This document shows, one piece after another, positions 22,801 to 33,390 of a stretch of 64,000 nucleotides of DNA (within the stretch, counting starts at the first letter, position 1; every line of letters starts with the position of its first letter). The notes under the pieces are model-generated. The model saw only the letters and a program-made list of their open reading frames with translations, searched no databases and was not told where the DNA came from. The stretch comes from Viola odorata (Eukaryota; Streptophyta; Magnoliopsida; Malpighiales; Violaceae), in assembly GCA_963691705.1 (NCBI GenBank), contig OY829538.1, forward strand, positions 17,882,443 through 17,946,442. Reading direction: 5' to 3'. Position numbers and translations under genes: made by a program.

Positions 22801-24676
22801 TCTCAGTGTTTCCCTCTATATATTTCACACTCAAACCTTCTTTTTCTCTCGCAAGCTGTTTTGAAATTTCATATTCAGCATGTGACTTAGCAAGCCATTG
22901 CTGATCCTCAAACACTTCAGCTTGTGTTAACGGTGCCAAGGTGAACTTCTGACCATCCTTAACCAACATGTAGAGGTTCCTCTTCCCATCATGATTCGCT
23001 GCGCGATCAAACTGCCATGGGCGTCCAAGGAGGATATGGCTTGCTTGCATCGGCACAACATCACAGAGAACTTCATCTTGGTATTTGCCGATACGAAACT
23101 TAACAAGCACCTGTTTGGTTACCTTAATACCGTTGTCATCCGTCATCCAGTGTAGATGATACGGTTTCAGATGCTTTACCGTCGGCAAGTCCAGCTTATG
23201 AACCATCAGCGCACTGGCACAGTTGGTGCAGCTTCCGTTGTCTATGATAATGGAACAGCCCTTGTGATCAATCACCCCTCGGGTGTGGAACAGATTGGTC
23301 CGTTGCTCCTCATCACACACTTCTTCTGTGGACTGCACGCTCAGGGTCCGTCGGATTACAAGCAAACGAACATGGTCACCTCTCTGGTAGTCAATATCCG
23401 AATCGGTCTGACCGTTTCCCTCAGGTTCCGTTTCCTCCTGTTCATCATCCGATTCTTCCTCGCCAGTCGGCCTGATGATGAAAACTCTTTTATTCGGGCA
23501 TTCTGATTTCTTATGCCCTCGGCCGTTGCACTTAAAACAGATAATTTCCTTAGTAGCTGGCCGATCCACTGGTGGAGTGTAAGGTTTGCTAGTAGCCGTT
23601 TTGGAAGGGATAACGGCACTAGCAGATCCCTTTGAGACGGTAGGGACCGTTTTGTCGTCTTTATTCCAAGACGTCTTTTTCCAAGGTGTCGACCCAGTAG
23701 ATTTATAGGAACTCCTAGCTTTCCTATGCTTCTCAATCTTTTGAGCCATATGAAGCATCTCCTCTAGAGTATTGTATTGCGTCAGCTCCAAGGCGTCGGC
23801 AATGTCTGCATTCAAACCCGCAAGAAACCGAGCCATCGTTACCTCAGTTGCTTCCGTAATCTTTGCTTGAGTCAAAGCAATTTCCATCTCATTAAAGTAT
23901 GCCCCAACTCCTTTGCTGCCTTGCTTCAAGGTTTGAAGCCGTTGATGAAGCTCACGGTGAAAGTGGGTAGGGACAAACCGTTGTCGCATCGCCTGTTTCA
24001 TCTCACCCCAATTACCAATCGGGCCAGCAAAAACAGCTGTGTGTCGCAGGTTGAGCTGTTCCCACCAATGACTAGCATACCCACTGAATTCGACTGCTGC
24101 TATCTGAACCTTTTTACCTTCCGAATAATTATGACATAAGAAGATAGCATCTACTTTCCTTTCCCAAGTTAAGTATGCATCAGGGTCGTCAGTACCCTCA
24201 AACGGAGGTATTTTCATTTTGATGTTGTTGAGATTAGCATCCAAACGGTCATCATCCCGTTCTCTCCTACCATCACGACGGTCTCGTCTCTCTCTCCTCT
24301 GTCCATCCCTTGTATTTATCCAACCTTCTCCCCCATCAGGTTCTCCTTCCAAATCAGAATGTGGTAATTGGGGACCACGTCTGGCAAGTCGCCTAGGAGG
24401 GACCAAAGCAAGATTACGCCGATGATTCACATCACGTGGTCGACGGGCGTTGTCATCTTCTTCGGACAGCTCAGTCAAACGGCCATCACGTTGGTTATTC
24501 GCGGCTATAGGAACTGGATTAATGGTACCTAACGCTTCCACCCTAGCCAGCCTTGCATCGGCAGTTAGCTGCCGCTCATTTGCAGTTAATTGCCGTTCAT
24601 TCAATGTTCGGAGCTGTTCCGACATGTTGGCTAGTATAGCCGATAGATCGGGTTGTTGTACTCCCTCTTGAGACAT
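19601..24676 (-). pseudogene. Gag-Pol polyprotein of element C
   Basis: One frame of 1691 codons from ATG 24676 to the stop at 19601, broken by only three stops: 22217-22219 (TGA for Trp), 22151-22153 (TGA for Arg) and 21326-21328 (TAA). Gag spans about residues 150-320 (PPFEGTDDP, HWWEQL, RQRFVPTHF). The CCHC knuckle is at Cys380-Cys393 (CFKCNGRGHKKSEC). The protease Asp479 lies in IIDNGS. The reverse transcriptase has YFDD near residue 922. RNase H follows, then integrase with HHCC and the D, D, E residues in SMDF, SDRD and QTE. The tail has GPMTRARARKL and is encoded inside the 3' LTR. Apart from the stops, every catalytic motif is intact. Confidence 0.95.
19821..19836 (-). other. Polypurine tract of element C
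   Basis: On the minus strand CCGAAGGGGGAGGGAA directly abuts the 3' LTR, as needed for plus-strand DNA priming. It is also translated, within Pol. Confidence 0.85.
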
Positions 24677-25583
24677 CTTTTACTTTTCCTGAAATTCACA
24701 ACACCCAAGAAAATGTAAAATTGCACTAACCTAGCACTCCCTCACGTGTTTACTCTCGTGTTTAATCACTCTAATAATCTCACAAAATCTCTCAAAATTC
24801 CCTGCAATGCCCAAGTGTTAGTGAGACTCAAGAATCCAAAGAAAAGCTTCCAAGAAGACTCTCAAAGAAAACTAGCACTGAAAAGAATGGTGACACTTGA
24901 TATTTGAGTAATTGTAAGAACAACCAATCAAACAAATAGCAAGTAGAGTAGAAGGCAATTTCAAGGAATCAAAGAAAGCTCAAAATTGACTCGAAAGGAC
25001 TCAAACAAGTTCAATTTCAGTTATGATTGTAATACCCAATCGCAGTGCAATTTAATTCCTTGATAAATCTGGTTTTGATGGAGTGAATACTTCTATATAT
25101 TTTCGTATTTGCAGGATCGAATCCCTTTCTTTTCTTTGGGAAATTTCCTGTTGTTGTTTTTTTTTTTTTTTTTTTTTTTTTTTGACAGCAAAACACAATT
25201 CAGTGTTTTGATCAGAACTTTTTACTCTGAACTCCGAATCGACCGATTCTTTTTGATTCGGGAGCCCAACAGATTCAGCTTTCCAACGAAACCACAATCA
25301 CTAAAATCGGACTTCAGTTGCTATATATATAAATACAAATTCGACAACTGATACTGAACAGAATTTTCTCTTGTATTTCGTGACCTTCTTGTGGGTAGAA
25401 AACGCAAGTAATTTAGCGAATTTCAACACAACAAACTGGAACGAAACACAACCAATTTTTATTCAAGTAACTAACCAAGCACAGCAAAGAAATCGGTTTT
25501 GAATGGAGTAGAAAGAGAATACCGATTTCAACAAAGAAAACTTGAAACAATTGAAGATACTTACCAATCTTTGAACACCTTAA
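24677..25583 (-). other. 5' leader of element C
   Basis: About 0.9 kb between primer binding site and gag start, without coding sequence. It holds a 27-base T run (25157-25183; poly-A in the sense strand). Part of it (24740-24790) is similar to the inverted block in element A. Confidence 0.7.
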
Positions 25584-25595
25584 GCTCCGCTACCA
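25584..25595 (-). other. Primer binding site of element C
   Basis: The minus strand reads TGGTAGCGGAGC, two bases inside the 5' LTR. It is identical to that of element A and differs from the usual initiator-Met site at two positions. Confidence 0.85.
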
Positions 25596-25597
25596 AC

Positions 25598-26505
25598 TGA
25601 TACGATCCTGGTTCCTTAGGATGCGTAGCACCAAATTTGATCTTTGTTCAAAGACGGATTTCCTGCGGAAATAGATAACTCGACGAGTACGAGCTTAGAC
25701 CACTTAGCTAACCTGTGCTAAGAGCCCTAATCGATTTCAAGTCAAGGGTCTTGAATCGGGTTCTTAGGACTAGACTCAACAATGTGAGAATCACACTAAG
25801 ATAAACGACACAATAATGCAATTCCAAGATTTACTTGTATACGACTCAAGTATTGCGGACTCAAGAAGAACAAGGTTCAACCAACTTTGAACAAGGGGCG
25901 GAGATTGAAGAGATTAACTCAATTTATCAAATAACAGCCAACTTAATAAAGTAGCCAAGTGGTTCCTTATATAGGTTACAAACAAACCCTAATAGTAAAC
26001 CAAATAGGAATAGAAGTAGGACTTCTAAAATAGGAAGATAACTTAACTAATTAAAACTGTCTAATTAACTAATTAAGCTAAATTAATTAAAGTCAACAAC
26101 TTAAACTTCAGTCAACGCGCGCTTCTGGACACTCGAAACGGGCAGGAGCCGTTTTGAGCAATCGGCACGCGAGACAGATGAGTGAAACGGCAATGGCTGA
26201 GTGAAATGGTCAGGTGCCGATTTAAGCAAAACGGACAAGAGCCATTTTGAATGAATCGGATAAGAGCCGTTTTGGTGACAAACGGTCAAGTGCCGTTTCT
26301 GGCAGAATCATCTTCGGGCATTGTGAATGTAAGGAGATTCACAACTCTTGGTGTCTTCTCTCTAAGTGCAGCTTCCTCACTTGTCCTCTCACATTCCAGC
26401 TCCTTGTGAATGAGATATGACAAACGGTCTTGAAGCTTTCTAGCTCTGGCTCGAGTCATGGGACCAGCTGGTGGTAACGGTAGTTGGATGCGTGGATTCG
26501 CATCA
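25598..26505 (-). repeat. 5' LTR of element C
   Basis: 908 bp, TGATACG to GCATCA, the promoter-bearing copy for this minus-strand element. The minus-strand TATA box (CTATATAAG) is at 25966-25974. Confidence 0.95.
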
Positions 26506-26510
26506 TGTCC

Positions 26511-26988
26511 TATGAGAAAATTATACAAGACTGATTGGCGCGTTCAACACAGGCAACGTTAGAGAGGCATTTGCGTGCGACGGGGATGACAATGGTCGTT
26601 CGGTGATGATGGATGGAGTAAAAATAAACTAAGATGGGACGCCCGATCCAGAAGCAGTATGCGTGAATCTGGTAGCCAATTCTGTTAAGTGGTCCAATTG
26701 GGCACGAAGGGCTGAAATCGAGCTCGCGAAACGGTTATTCGCGCTGTCTATCACGGATCCCCTTGACTGGGGAGTAAAATGACTGGGCCCCGCTATCTGG
26801 GATAAAGGAGTATACGGTTGAGACACAACTGTTCCCGCTATTTGTTCGAAGGAGAGATCCGACATTCCTGGGGGAATTTCTTGTGCCGGGGTTGGAGCAT
26901 CAGCGGTGGCGAAAGGGAAAAGTCACCTGTGGGTATCAAATGGAAGGGTAGAGGACTGAGACAACGGTGGATCTGGATCAGAAGCCAT
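26511..26988 (-). pseudogene. Gag N-terminus of element B
   Basis: ATG 26988 starts MASDPDPPLS. A small frame change follows near 26922, then a frame through MSDLSFEQIAG and a Ser/Pro-rich stretch. Stops at 26629 and near 26524 break it. Across the C insertion (removing C and one TGTCC) it rejoins the gag frame at 18912. It is a disordered leader of gag, as usual for Tat elements. Confidence 0.75.
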
Positions 26989-27052
26989 AATCTTCCAATT
27001 TTTGGAAGAACAGAGCTTGGCTATTAAGGACGCTCACTTAATTAGAACCAAA

Positions 27053-27072
27053 GCTCTCAATGAAAGCACCAA
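27053..27072 (-). other. Primer binding site of element B
   Basis: The minus strand reads TTGGTGCTTTCATTGAGAGC, two bases inside the 5' LTR. Its position marks it as the primer site; I did not assign the tRNA. Confidence 0.65.
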
Positions 27073-27074
27073 TT

Positions 27075-27617
27075 TGATAAGATTCAGACTTCTAGGGAAG
27101 CGGGGTAGAGATTATGGCCGTCAGAGGGCACTGTTGCGGCATTCCGTCGTACCTGCAAAGCGCCGGAGAGGGCGCTCCGGCGTAGACACTCCGATGCTTA
27201 AGTTAGTATAGCTGTGAAATTTTGCAGAGATTTGAGTAGTAATTTTAGTCTTACCTTTGATCCAGAAATGAAGGGTATTTATAGGCAAAAGAAAGGATGT
27301 TACCCTAGGGGTGGGCGTTATCGAAGGAAGATAACGCCCCCGGATGACGTTATCACCCGTCAGCCGGATAGGATATCGCTGACGGGATATCTCCAGTGAG
27401 ATGTCATCGGGGTATCCTGGGATAGGATGACGCCGTGTGGGCACCCCCCTCCCCCCCCCCCCCCCCCCCCCCCCGCGCTAATGTCGACCATCCCAGGATT
27501 CCTCGACCTAACGCGGGCGGTAGTCGGGTGCTGTCGCCAGTCAAGGTTTATAGGGATCCGGCTTTGACTTCGGGTGAGAAGACGAATGTACCCTTGGTGT
27601 TTCATCAATTGTTATCA
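27075..27617 (-). repeat. 5' LTR of element B
   Basis: 543 bp. It carries a minus-strand TATA box (CTATAAATAC) at 27275-27284 and a long C run at 27443-27474 that is much shorter in the 3' copy. Confidence 0.93.
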
Positions 27618-27622
27618 CACCC

Positions 27623-28650
27623 CAAATCCAAACCTTCCACCCCGAAAGTATTCTACCAACATCGAGTGATTCAAGTGTCACGGGCGAGGGCACATCTCCT
27701 CCGAATGTCCCAATCGCCGAGTGATAGTCATCCGCGAAGGGTTCTATGGTTCTGAAAGTGAACCCGATAGCGAAGAAGGAGAGAAGGAAGGCAGAGAGGA
27801 GGAATCCGATAGTAGTTAAGAGGAAGTTATTCCCGCGACGGCTATGACCTTGGTTGTACGAAGAAGTATGAATGCGCATGTCAATAATGAAGTCGGAAGC
27901 GACGAGGAGAGAGAGAACCTCTTCCATTCAAGGTTTGAGATTAACAGGAAGATTGCATCTGTTATTGTGGATAACGGGAGTGCTGCAGATGTTGTCAGCC
28001 ACCTTTTATTCCATAAGCTTAATCTGCCCACTTCGCCCCATCTGAAGCCTTATTCCTTGTATTGGTTTAATGATGACGGTGAGGTAAGGGTCAAGGAACA
28101 AGTCTTTATTACTTTCAAGATGGGTGGATACGAAGACGAAAGGTTGTGTGATGTGGTCTCGATGGATGCAAGTCACCTACTGTTAGGCTGGCCATGGCAC
28201 TTTGATCGCCATGTGATGCATGACGGCCGCACCAATCGGATACGTTTGACTCATCATGGTAAAAAGTACAACATTCCACCTCTTTCACCTGCACAAGTCC
28301 GAGAGGACCAAAAACAAATAGAAAAAGCAAGTACGGAGTTCCATTTGTTGAGAAAAATAAGAGATGAGAGTAGAGTGAAAAATGTGAGCAAAGAGTTGAG
28401 TACACATTATGAAAAGAGCAAGCATGGCGGCAAGTCGAGTGGGAGTGACCAAGAGAAGAAGGTAAGCATACCGAAAAACACACGCCATGACAAAAGTAAG
28501 CATGGTAGAGGGAGTGAGCCTAAACACTTGAGTGTATTGGCGAGGGGTAAGGATGTGATACATGCACTATTTACTAACAAGGTCTATCTTGTACTCCGAT
28601 ATAAGGCACATTGTCTGTCGGTTACCGCTAACCCCCCTTCTTCCCTATAG
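27623..28650 (+). pseudogene. CCHC knuckle and protease of element A
   Basis: The frame continues directly from A's gag. The zinc knuckle lies at about 27680-27730 (FKCHGRGHISSEC), with the first Cys codon changed to TGA. After an acidic linker comes the retropepsin active site VIVDNGS, its Asp at 27970, then HLLLGWPWHFDR. The usual Arg-Pro of that motif is Trp-Pro here, so this copy is probably dead. The frame stops at TAG 28648. The layout and sequence parallel element C. Confidence 0.9.
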
Positions 28651-29961
28651 GAATATGGTGATATTTTTCCGGAAGAAATACCGACAGGTCTCCCTCCCAT
28701 CCGCTACATTGAACATAAGATAGACTTGATTCCTGACGTGACCCTTCCCAACCGGCCAGCCTATAGGTGTAATCCCAAAGAGACCAAGGAGCTTCAAAAG
28801 CAAGTTGAAGAATTGTTGAGTAAGGGATTCATATGGGAAATCATGTCCCCTTGCGTTGTACCGGTCTTACTCTTGCCCAAGAAAGATGGCTCCTGGCGGA
28901 TGTGTGTTGACTGTCAATAAGATAACGGTAAGGTAACGGCACCCGATACCCCGCCTGGACAATATGCTTGATAAGGTAGCCATGTGTACTCTAAGATAGA
29001 TCTCATGAGCAGCTACCACCAAATTCGAATGTTTGAAGGGGACGAATGGAAGACTGCCTTCAAAATGGAATACGGTTTGTATGAATGGTTGGTAATGCCA
29101 TTCGTTCTTTCCAATACTCTGAGTACATTTATACGGTTGATGAACTATGTGCTGAGGGACTTTATCGGAAAATATGTTGTTGTATATTTTGTCGATATAC
29201 TTGTGTATAGTCCTTCTCTAGATGTACATGTTTTCCATTTGAGAACAATTCTTGACACTTTGCGCACACACAAGTTATATGCTAAGCTTGTTAAGTGTGA
29301 ATTTTGCTTGGACCGTGTTCATTTTCTTGGTTTTGTAGTGAGAACCGAAGGAGTGCAAGTCGACAATGAGAAGGTGAAAGCCATTCAGGAATGGCCTAAT
29401 CCTAGGAATGCTAGTGAGATGCGATCCTTCCACGGGTTGGCGAGTTTCTACCGTCGGTTTGTTCCTAACTTCTCCACCATCATCGCACCACTAAATGAAC
29501 TTACCAAGAAGAATGTGACATTTGAGTGAGGATACCGATAGGTAGTGGCCTTCTTGGAATTGAAGGAAAGACTCATAAGTGCACTGATACTATCGCTCCC
29601 TAACTTTACCAAAGCTTTTGAGTTGGAATGTGACGTGAGTGGTATCGGTATCGGTGTCGTGTTAACACAAGATGGCCGACTAACTGCTTAATTCAGCGAG
29701 AAGTTAAGTGGCGCCCAACTCAACAAATCCACGTATAACAGGGAGTTGTATGTCTTGGTAAGGTCCCTCATGGTTTGGGAGCACTACCTTCTACAGGCTC
29801 AATTCATCATCCACACCGACCACTTATCTTTGAAGTTCCTTCAAGGGCAAGCTAAGCTGAACAAATTGCACACCAAGTGGATGGAGTTTATAGAGTCTTT
29901 TCTGTACACAATCAAGTACAAGAAAGGTAAAGAAAACATTGTCGTCGATGCCCTATCCTGA
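28651..29961 (+). pseudogene. Reverse transcriptase and RNase H of A
   Basis: It starts with the FPEEIPTGLPPIR entry and LLPKKDGSWRMCVDC motif, then is frameshifted and stopped at about 28918-28975. It resumes as [14 protein letters not shown]. The active site reads YFVD (about 29190) where YFDD is expected, so a catalytic Asp is lost. After a TGA at about 29527 the connection region is broken. RNase H resumes at 29746-29961 with [13 protein letters not shown] and ENIVVDALS. Confidence 0.9.
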
Positions 29962-30012
29962 CAGTACGCTCTCTTGAACTCCCTCAATGCATAAATTTTT
30001 AGTTTTTCTCAT

Positions 30013-31382
30013 TTGATTGACGTGTATGAAAAAGATGAGGATTTTTGTGATATATATATTGCTTGTGCCCGTAAAACTCATCTTCATTTCTTTTATAGTG
30101 ACGGGTTTTTATTTAAATACGATAGACTATGTGTTCCTCGTTCGAGCCTACAAGAAGTGCTCATTTTGGAAGCTCATTGTGGAGCTTTGCATGCACATTT
30201 TGGTATTGTTAAGACGTTGCATGCCTTAAAATCTCATTTCTTTTGGCTTCGCATAAAGCATGATGTTGTGAAAGTTGTGAACTGATGCATTGTGTGTAAA
30301 CAAGCCAAGTCTAAGTCCATGCATCATGGGGTACACATTCCCCTTCCCGTTAGCCAACATTCGTGGCTAGATTTATCCATGGATTTCGTGTTAGGGCTAC
30401 CTAGGTCTCAGCATGGGAATGATTCCATCTTTGTTGTAGTTGATAGATTTTTCAAAATGGTCCATTTCATCCCATGCGCAAAAACGCATGATGCCACACA
30501 CATAACACATTTATTCTTTCAACATGTAGTGCGCATTCATGGTATGCCAAAAAGTATAGTTAGCAATCGAGACAGAGTTTTTGAGCCACTTTTGGAGAAC
30601 CTTATGGGCAAAGTTGGGTACTAAGCTCCTCTTCTCTACAACTTGCCACCCTCAAATGGATGGGCAGACCGAAGTAGTGAACCGGACTCTAGGGTAGCTA
30701 CTCCAGACTTTGATTGCTAAACATGGTATTAAATGGGAAGATTGTCTTGTTTGCTGAGTTTGCATATAAAAATGCATATCATACTTCAATCAGTTTTTCT
30801 CCTTTTGAGGTGGTTTATGGGTTCAAACCCTTGACCCCTCTCGACCTCTTACCTTTTCCCGTTAGCCCTTTTAACTGTATAGATTGCAATGCGAGGGCAG
30901 ACGAGGTGAGAAAACTCCACGAGCAGGTGCGCAAAAATATAGAGAGCATGAATGAGCAAGATGCAGTCAAACGCAACAATAGCAAAGAACCTACCGTCTT
31001 TGAACCAGGCTAATGGGTTTGGCTTCATTGGCGCACGGAAAGGTTCGCCAACCAGCAGCAAAGTAAACTAAGCCCAAGAGGAGATGGCCTTTTCTAGATC
31101 CTCCACCGCATGAACGTAAACGCCTATGTCCTAGACCTACCGGGTGAGTATGGTTCCATGAGCAATACGTTTAATGTTAATGACTTATCTCCGTTTGATG
31201 CAGATACCGGATTACCCCAAGAAATGGATTCGAGGACGAATCCTCTCAAAGGGGAAGGAGATGATATGTTCACGGACCTCTCACCTCCACAAGCGGAAGA
31301 CGCCGAACCGATAGGACCGATAACACGAAGCCAGACAAGGAAGTTAGCCTTTTGGTTCACGCATGAAACGGGCAAGGACTAA
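30013..31382 (+). pseudogene. Integrase and C-terminal tail of A
   Basis: The HHCC region is near 30160-30310, broken by a TGA at 30283. Catalytic positions read D in SMDF, N instead of D in VSNRD, and E in QTEVVN, which lies in a shifted frame after about 30620. The C-terminal part (to 31013) and the tail at 31110-31382 follow in that frame. The tail has GPITRSQTRKL and extends 121 bp into the 3' LTR. Confidence 0.88.
31248..31261 (+). other. Polypurine tract of element A
   Basis: AAAGGGGAAGGAGA directly precedes the 3' LTR at 31262. Confidence 0.9.
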
Positions 31383-32356
31383 TCAAACGTCGAGAATCGA
31401 GTCTTAACGGTGCTCGCGCACCATACCAAGAATGATAGGTTTTCCACCAACATATTGGGAGGGCTATCGGGAAACCCATTGCAAGCCAGCGTCATGACCT
31501 TGACGCAAGCTACCAGATCAGGGAATCTATAGCAACATCTAACGAGAAACATGGTATGAGCTACCAGGAGAGGCACTCCTTTGCGTGTCATAATGTTACC
31601 GGGAGACGTGCCAAGAACCACGTACGAGCCTATCAGGAGCGCCCAAGTTCCCATACAAGGAACTACCAGATTTGATCAGCAACCGGTAACCGTCAAGGAG
31701 GATACCGAGATTCCACTGACCCCGCGGACTTCATTCCTCCATTGAAACATTTTTTAGAGTAAATCTTGCCGAAGCTAACAGCATGCCACCAAGCGCTGTC
31801 CAGAAATGCCAACGTGGACATTTAGAAGGCTCTCATCCTTATTTTATGTACTAGTATAAATAGCACTCTTTTAGCTCATTTTCTCCTTAGTTTAGATTTG
31901 AGTAATTTTGTTGAGTAGAGATAACTCCTCCCTTATTACCTAAACTCATCTTATAGACTTCTAAGCCTTGATGGTGCTTTGATCATCTGCAAGTAAAATA
32001 TAAACCATCAACCTTTATATTTGTGTAATCGTGAGCAAGTTGTTATTGTAAACGAATCTTCTTGTGAAATATATGTGTATGTTTCTTTCCATCGCTAATA
32101 TCTACCCGAGTGCTCAACGTGTTCTGAAACATCTTGATCGCACTCCAGTCCTTCCATAAACTCCTTCTTGTTCATCTCGGTAATCTTCTTCTTTCTTATT
32201 TATTGTTGCTTTCGTCCGCTGCGCCTCCATCCATACCATTCTCTACATCCTCTTTGTGTTCATTTTTTTGTGTTGTTGTCTAAGAAAACTCTCGGCTAAA
32301 TCCTAAGCTCCATTTAAATATCATTCGATCTACTCACCCTAGGTCAGATCATATCA
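31262..32356 (+). repeat. 3' LTR of element A
   Basis: 1095 bp, pair of 2615-3708. It is followed by the target duplication ACTTG (32357-32361) and the rest of element D. Confidence 0.95.
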
Positions 32357-33054
32357 ACTTGTCTCCTCAACTTTGTGAATTTTGAGTGATTTTCAAAAGC
32401 GGTGCAGTGAAAACACATTCACGAGTAAGAATAAGAAAGATAAGACTATGTGCGCACATGTTGAAGTTATTGTTGATCAAATTTTTGGAGGGGATTATAA
32501 CTGGTATAGTCATATGACATTTCTGCTTAATTATAAGTGTTTAGAAATGATGAAATCATATTTTATGGACATGATTGTACTCTGGGTGCTATATAAATAG
32601 TTAAAATTCAGGATTAAATGAGAATATATAGTAAGAATCAGGCTTAAATTGTCAAATTTGAGCTTAAATGTTGAAAATCGAACATACATGATAAAAATCG
32701 AGCCCAAATGGTCAATCCCGAGCCTAAATGGTTAAACTTGAGCCTAAACGATAAAACGAGCATACATAGTCAAAATTGAGTCACATGGTCAAACTTTATC
32801 AAAAACTACAATTTTTTTGGTCAAACATGGTATTTTTAATCTTAATTAATAAAAAATTATATTTTAATGTGTTAATGAGTAAGTATAAATTAAATGGGTG
32901 TGAATAAGTATGGGTTCCCATTTAAAAAATTATATGGGTAATAAATGGGTATGCTACCCATATCTTACTATACTTGTTTAAATCATACCCATACTCACTT
33001 AACCCACTTATTTGCCACCCCTAATTGTGAGACAAAAAAATACAGTATTGTGAT

Positions 33055-33382
33055 TAAGGGTGTACACGGTCGGGTTCAGAAAAGTTCTAAACTGAATGTG
33101 ACTAATGGGGTTCAAACTCATGATCTCAATGAAGACAACTATAAATTTAACCGCTAGAACCAAGATTAATTATTGATATGATGAAGTATAAATAATTCAT
33201 ATATAGAAACGGTTTATCCGATTTATCATTCATTTTTCGGTTTTTAATAAAGAGAACTGGAACAAACCGTGTGTTTTCGGTTTAGCCACGGTTTTTTCCG
33301 TACAGCTTTTAAAAAAGTAAAAGCTGGACCAAATTGGACCGAATCGGCGACTCCTATTCGGTCCGATTTTTGTACACCCCTA
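33055..33382. mobile_element. hAT-type MITE E
   Basis: 328 bp with inverted ends TAAGGGTGTACA and TAGGGGTGTACA, flanked by the perfect 8-bp duplication ATTGTGAT (33047-33054 and 33383-33390). It has no coding capacity. It lies only 23 bp from element D's duplication, and both targets share ATTGTGA. Confidence 0.88.
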
Positions 33383-33390
33383 ATTGTGAT

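Larger units (their letters stand above)
18913..26505 (-). mobile_element. Ty3/gypsy CRM-like element C, youngest
   Basis: A 7593-bp minus-strand retrotransposon in B's gag. Its two 908-bp LTRs (18913-19820 and 25598-26505) start TGATACG and end GCATCA, with the perfect duplication TGTCC at 18908-18912 and 26506-26510. I count about seven differences between the LTRs (0.8%), so insertion was recent compared with A and B. Primer binding site, polypurine tract and all gag-pol domains are present. Size, LTR length, a single gag-pol frame and a Pol tail running into the 3' LTR all fit the CRM chromovirus clade. No classic chromodomain was recognised. Confidence 0.95.
6211..27617 (-). mobile_element. 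Ty3/gypsy Tat-type element B
   Basis: A minus-strand LTR retrotransposon inserted in A's gag. Its LTRs (3' copy 6211-6727, 5' copy 27075-27617) start and end with the inverted repeat TGATAA/TTATCA and are flanked by the perfect duplication CACCC (6206-6210 and 27618-27622). Gag-pol lies in one frame on the minus strand (26988 down to 13568, with C inserted) and includes an additional archaeal-type RNase H after the reverse transcriptase, a mark of the Tat lineage. Between integrase and 3' LTR lie 6.8 kb holding a tandem array and four antisense genes. No purine-rich tract abuts the 3' LTR; the nearest (minus strand, about 6764-6786) is some 40 bp inside. Without C, B is about 13.8 kb. Confidence 0.92.
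2615..32356 (+). mobile_element. Ty3/gypsy CRM-like element A
   Basis: This is a complete but long-dead LTR retrotransposon on the plus strand. Its LTRs (2615-3708 and 31262-32356) start TGATATG and end CATATCA. They are flanked by the perfect 5-bp duplication ACTTG at 2610-2614 and 32357-32361. A primer binding site follows the left LTR and a polypurine tract precedes the right LTR. Domain order is gag, CCHC knuckle, protease, reverse transcriptase, RNase H, integrase, which is Ty3/gypsy order. The integrase tail runs into the 3' LTR and carries a GPITRSQTRKL-type motif like that of CRM chromoviruses. Element B interrupts gag at 6211-27617. Without B, A is about 8.3 kb. LTRs differ at about 90 of 1094 sites by eye. 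Confidence 0.93.
1466..33023. mobile_element. hAT-type element D, outer shell of the nest
   Basis: Both ends are inverted repeats starting TAGGGGTG, then A or G, then CAAAT (14 bp, one mismatch). They are flanked by a perfect 8-bp target duplication, ATTGTGAG, at 1458-1465 and 33024-33031. Eight-base duplications are the hAT hallmark. Without the inserted retrotransposons, D is about 1.8 kb (1466-2614 plus 32362-33023). Near both ends are many short copies of a CATACCC/GGGTATG motif, as expected for hAT subterminal binding sites. No transposase is visible, so D is non-autonomous. Its interior has exon-like pieces with splice signals (see 2214-2273), so it may have captured host sequence. Confidence 0.8.

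Noticed and set aside
25052..25351. Frames containing a poly-Lys or poly-Phe run
   Set aside because: They arise from the poly-T tract of element C's leader.
33100..33160. tRNA-like GGTTCAAACTC box
   Set aside because: No matching A box or cloverleaf around it; it lies inside MITE E.
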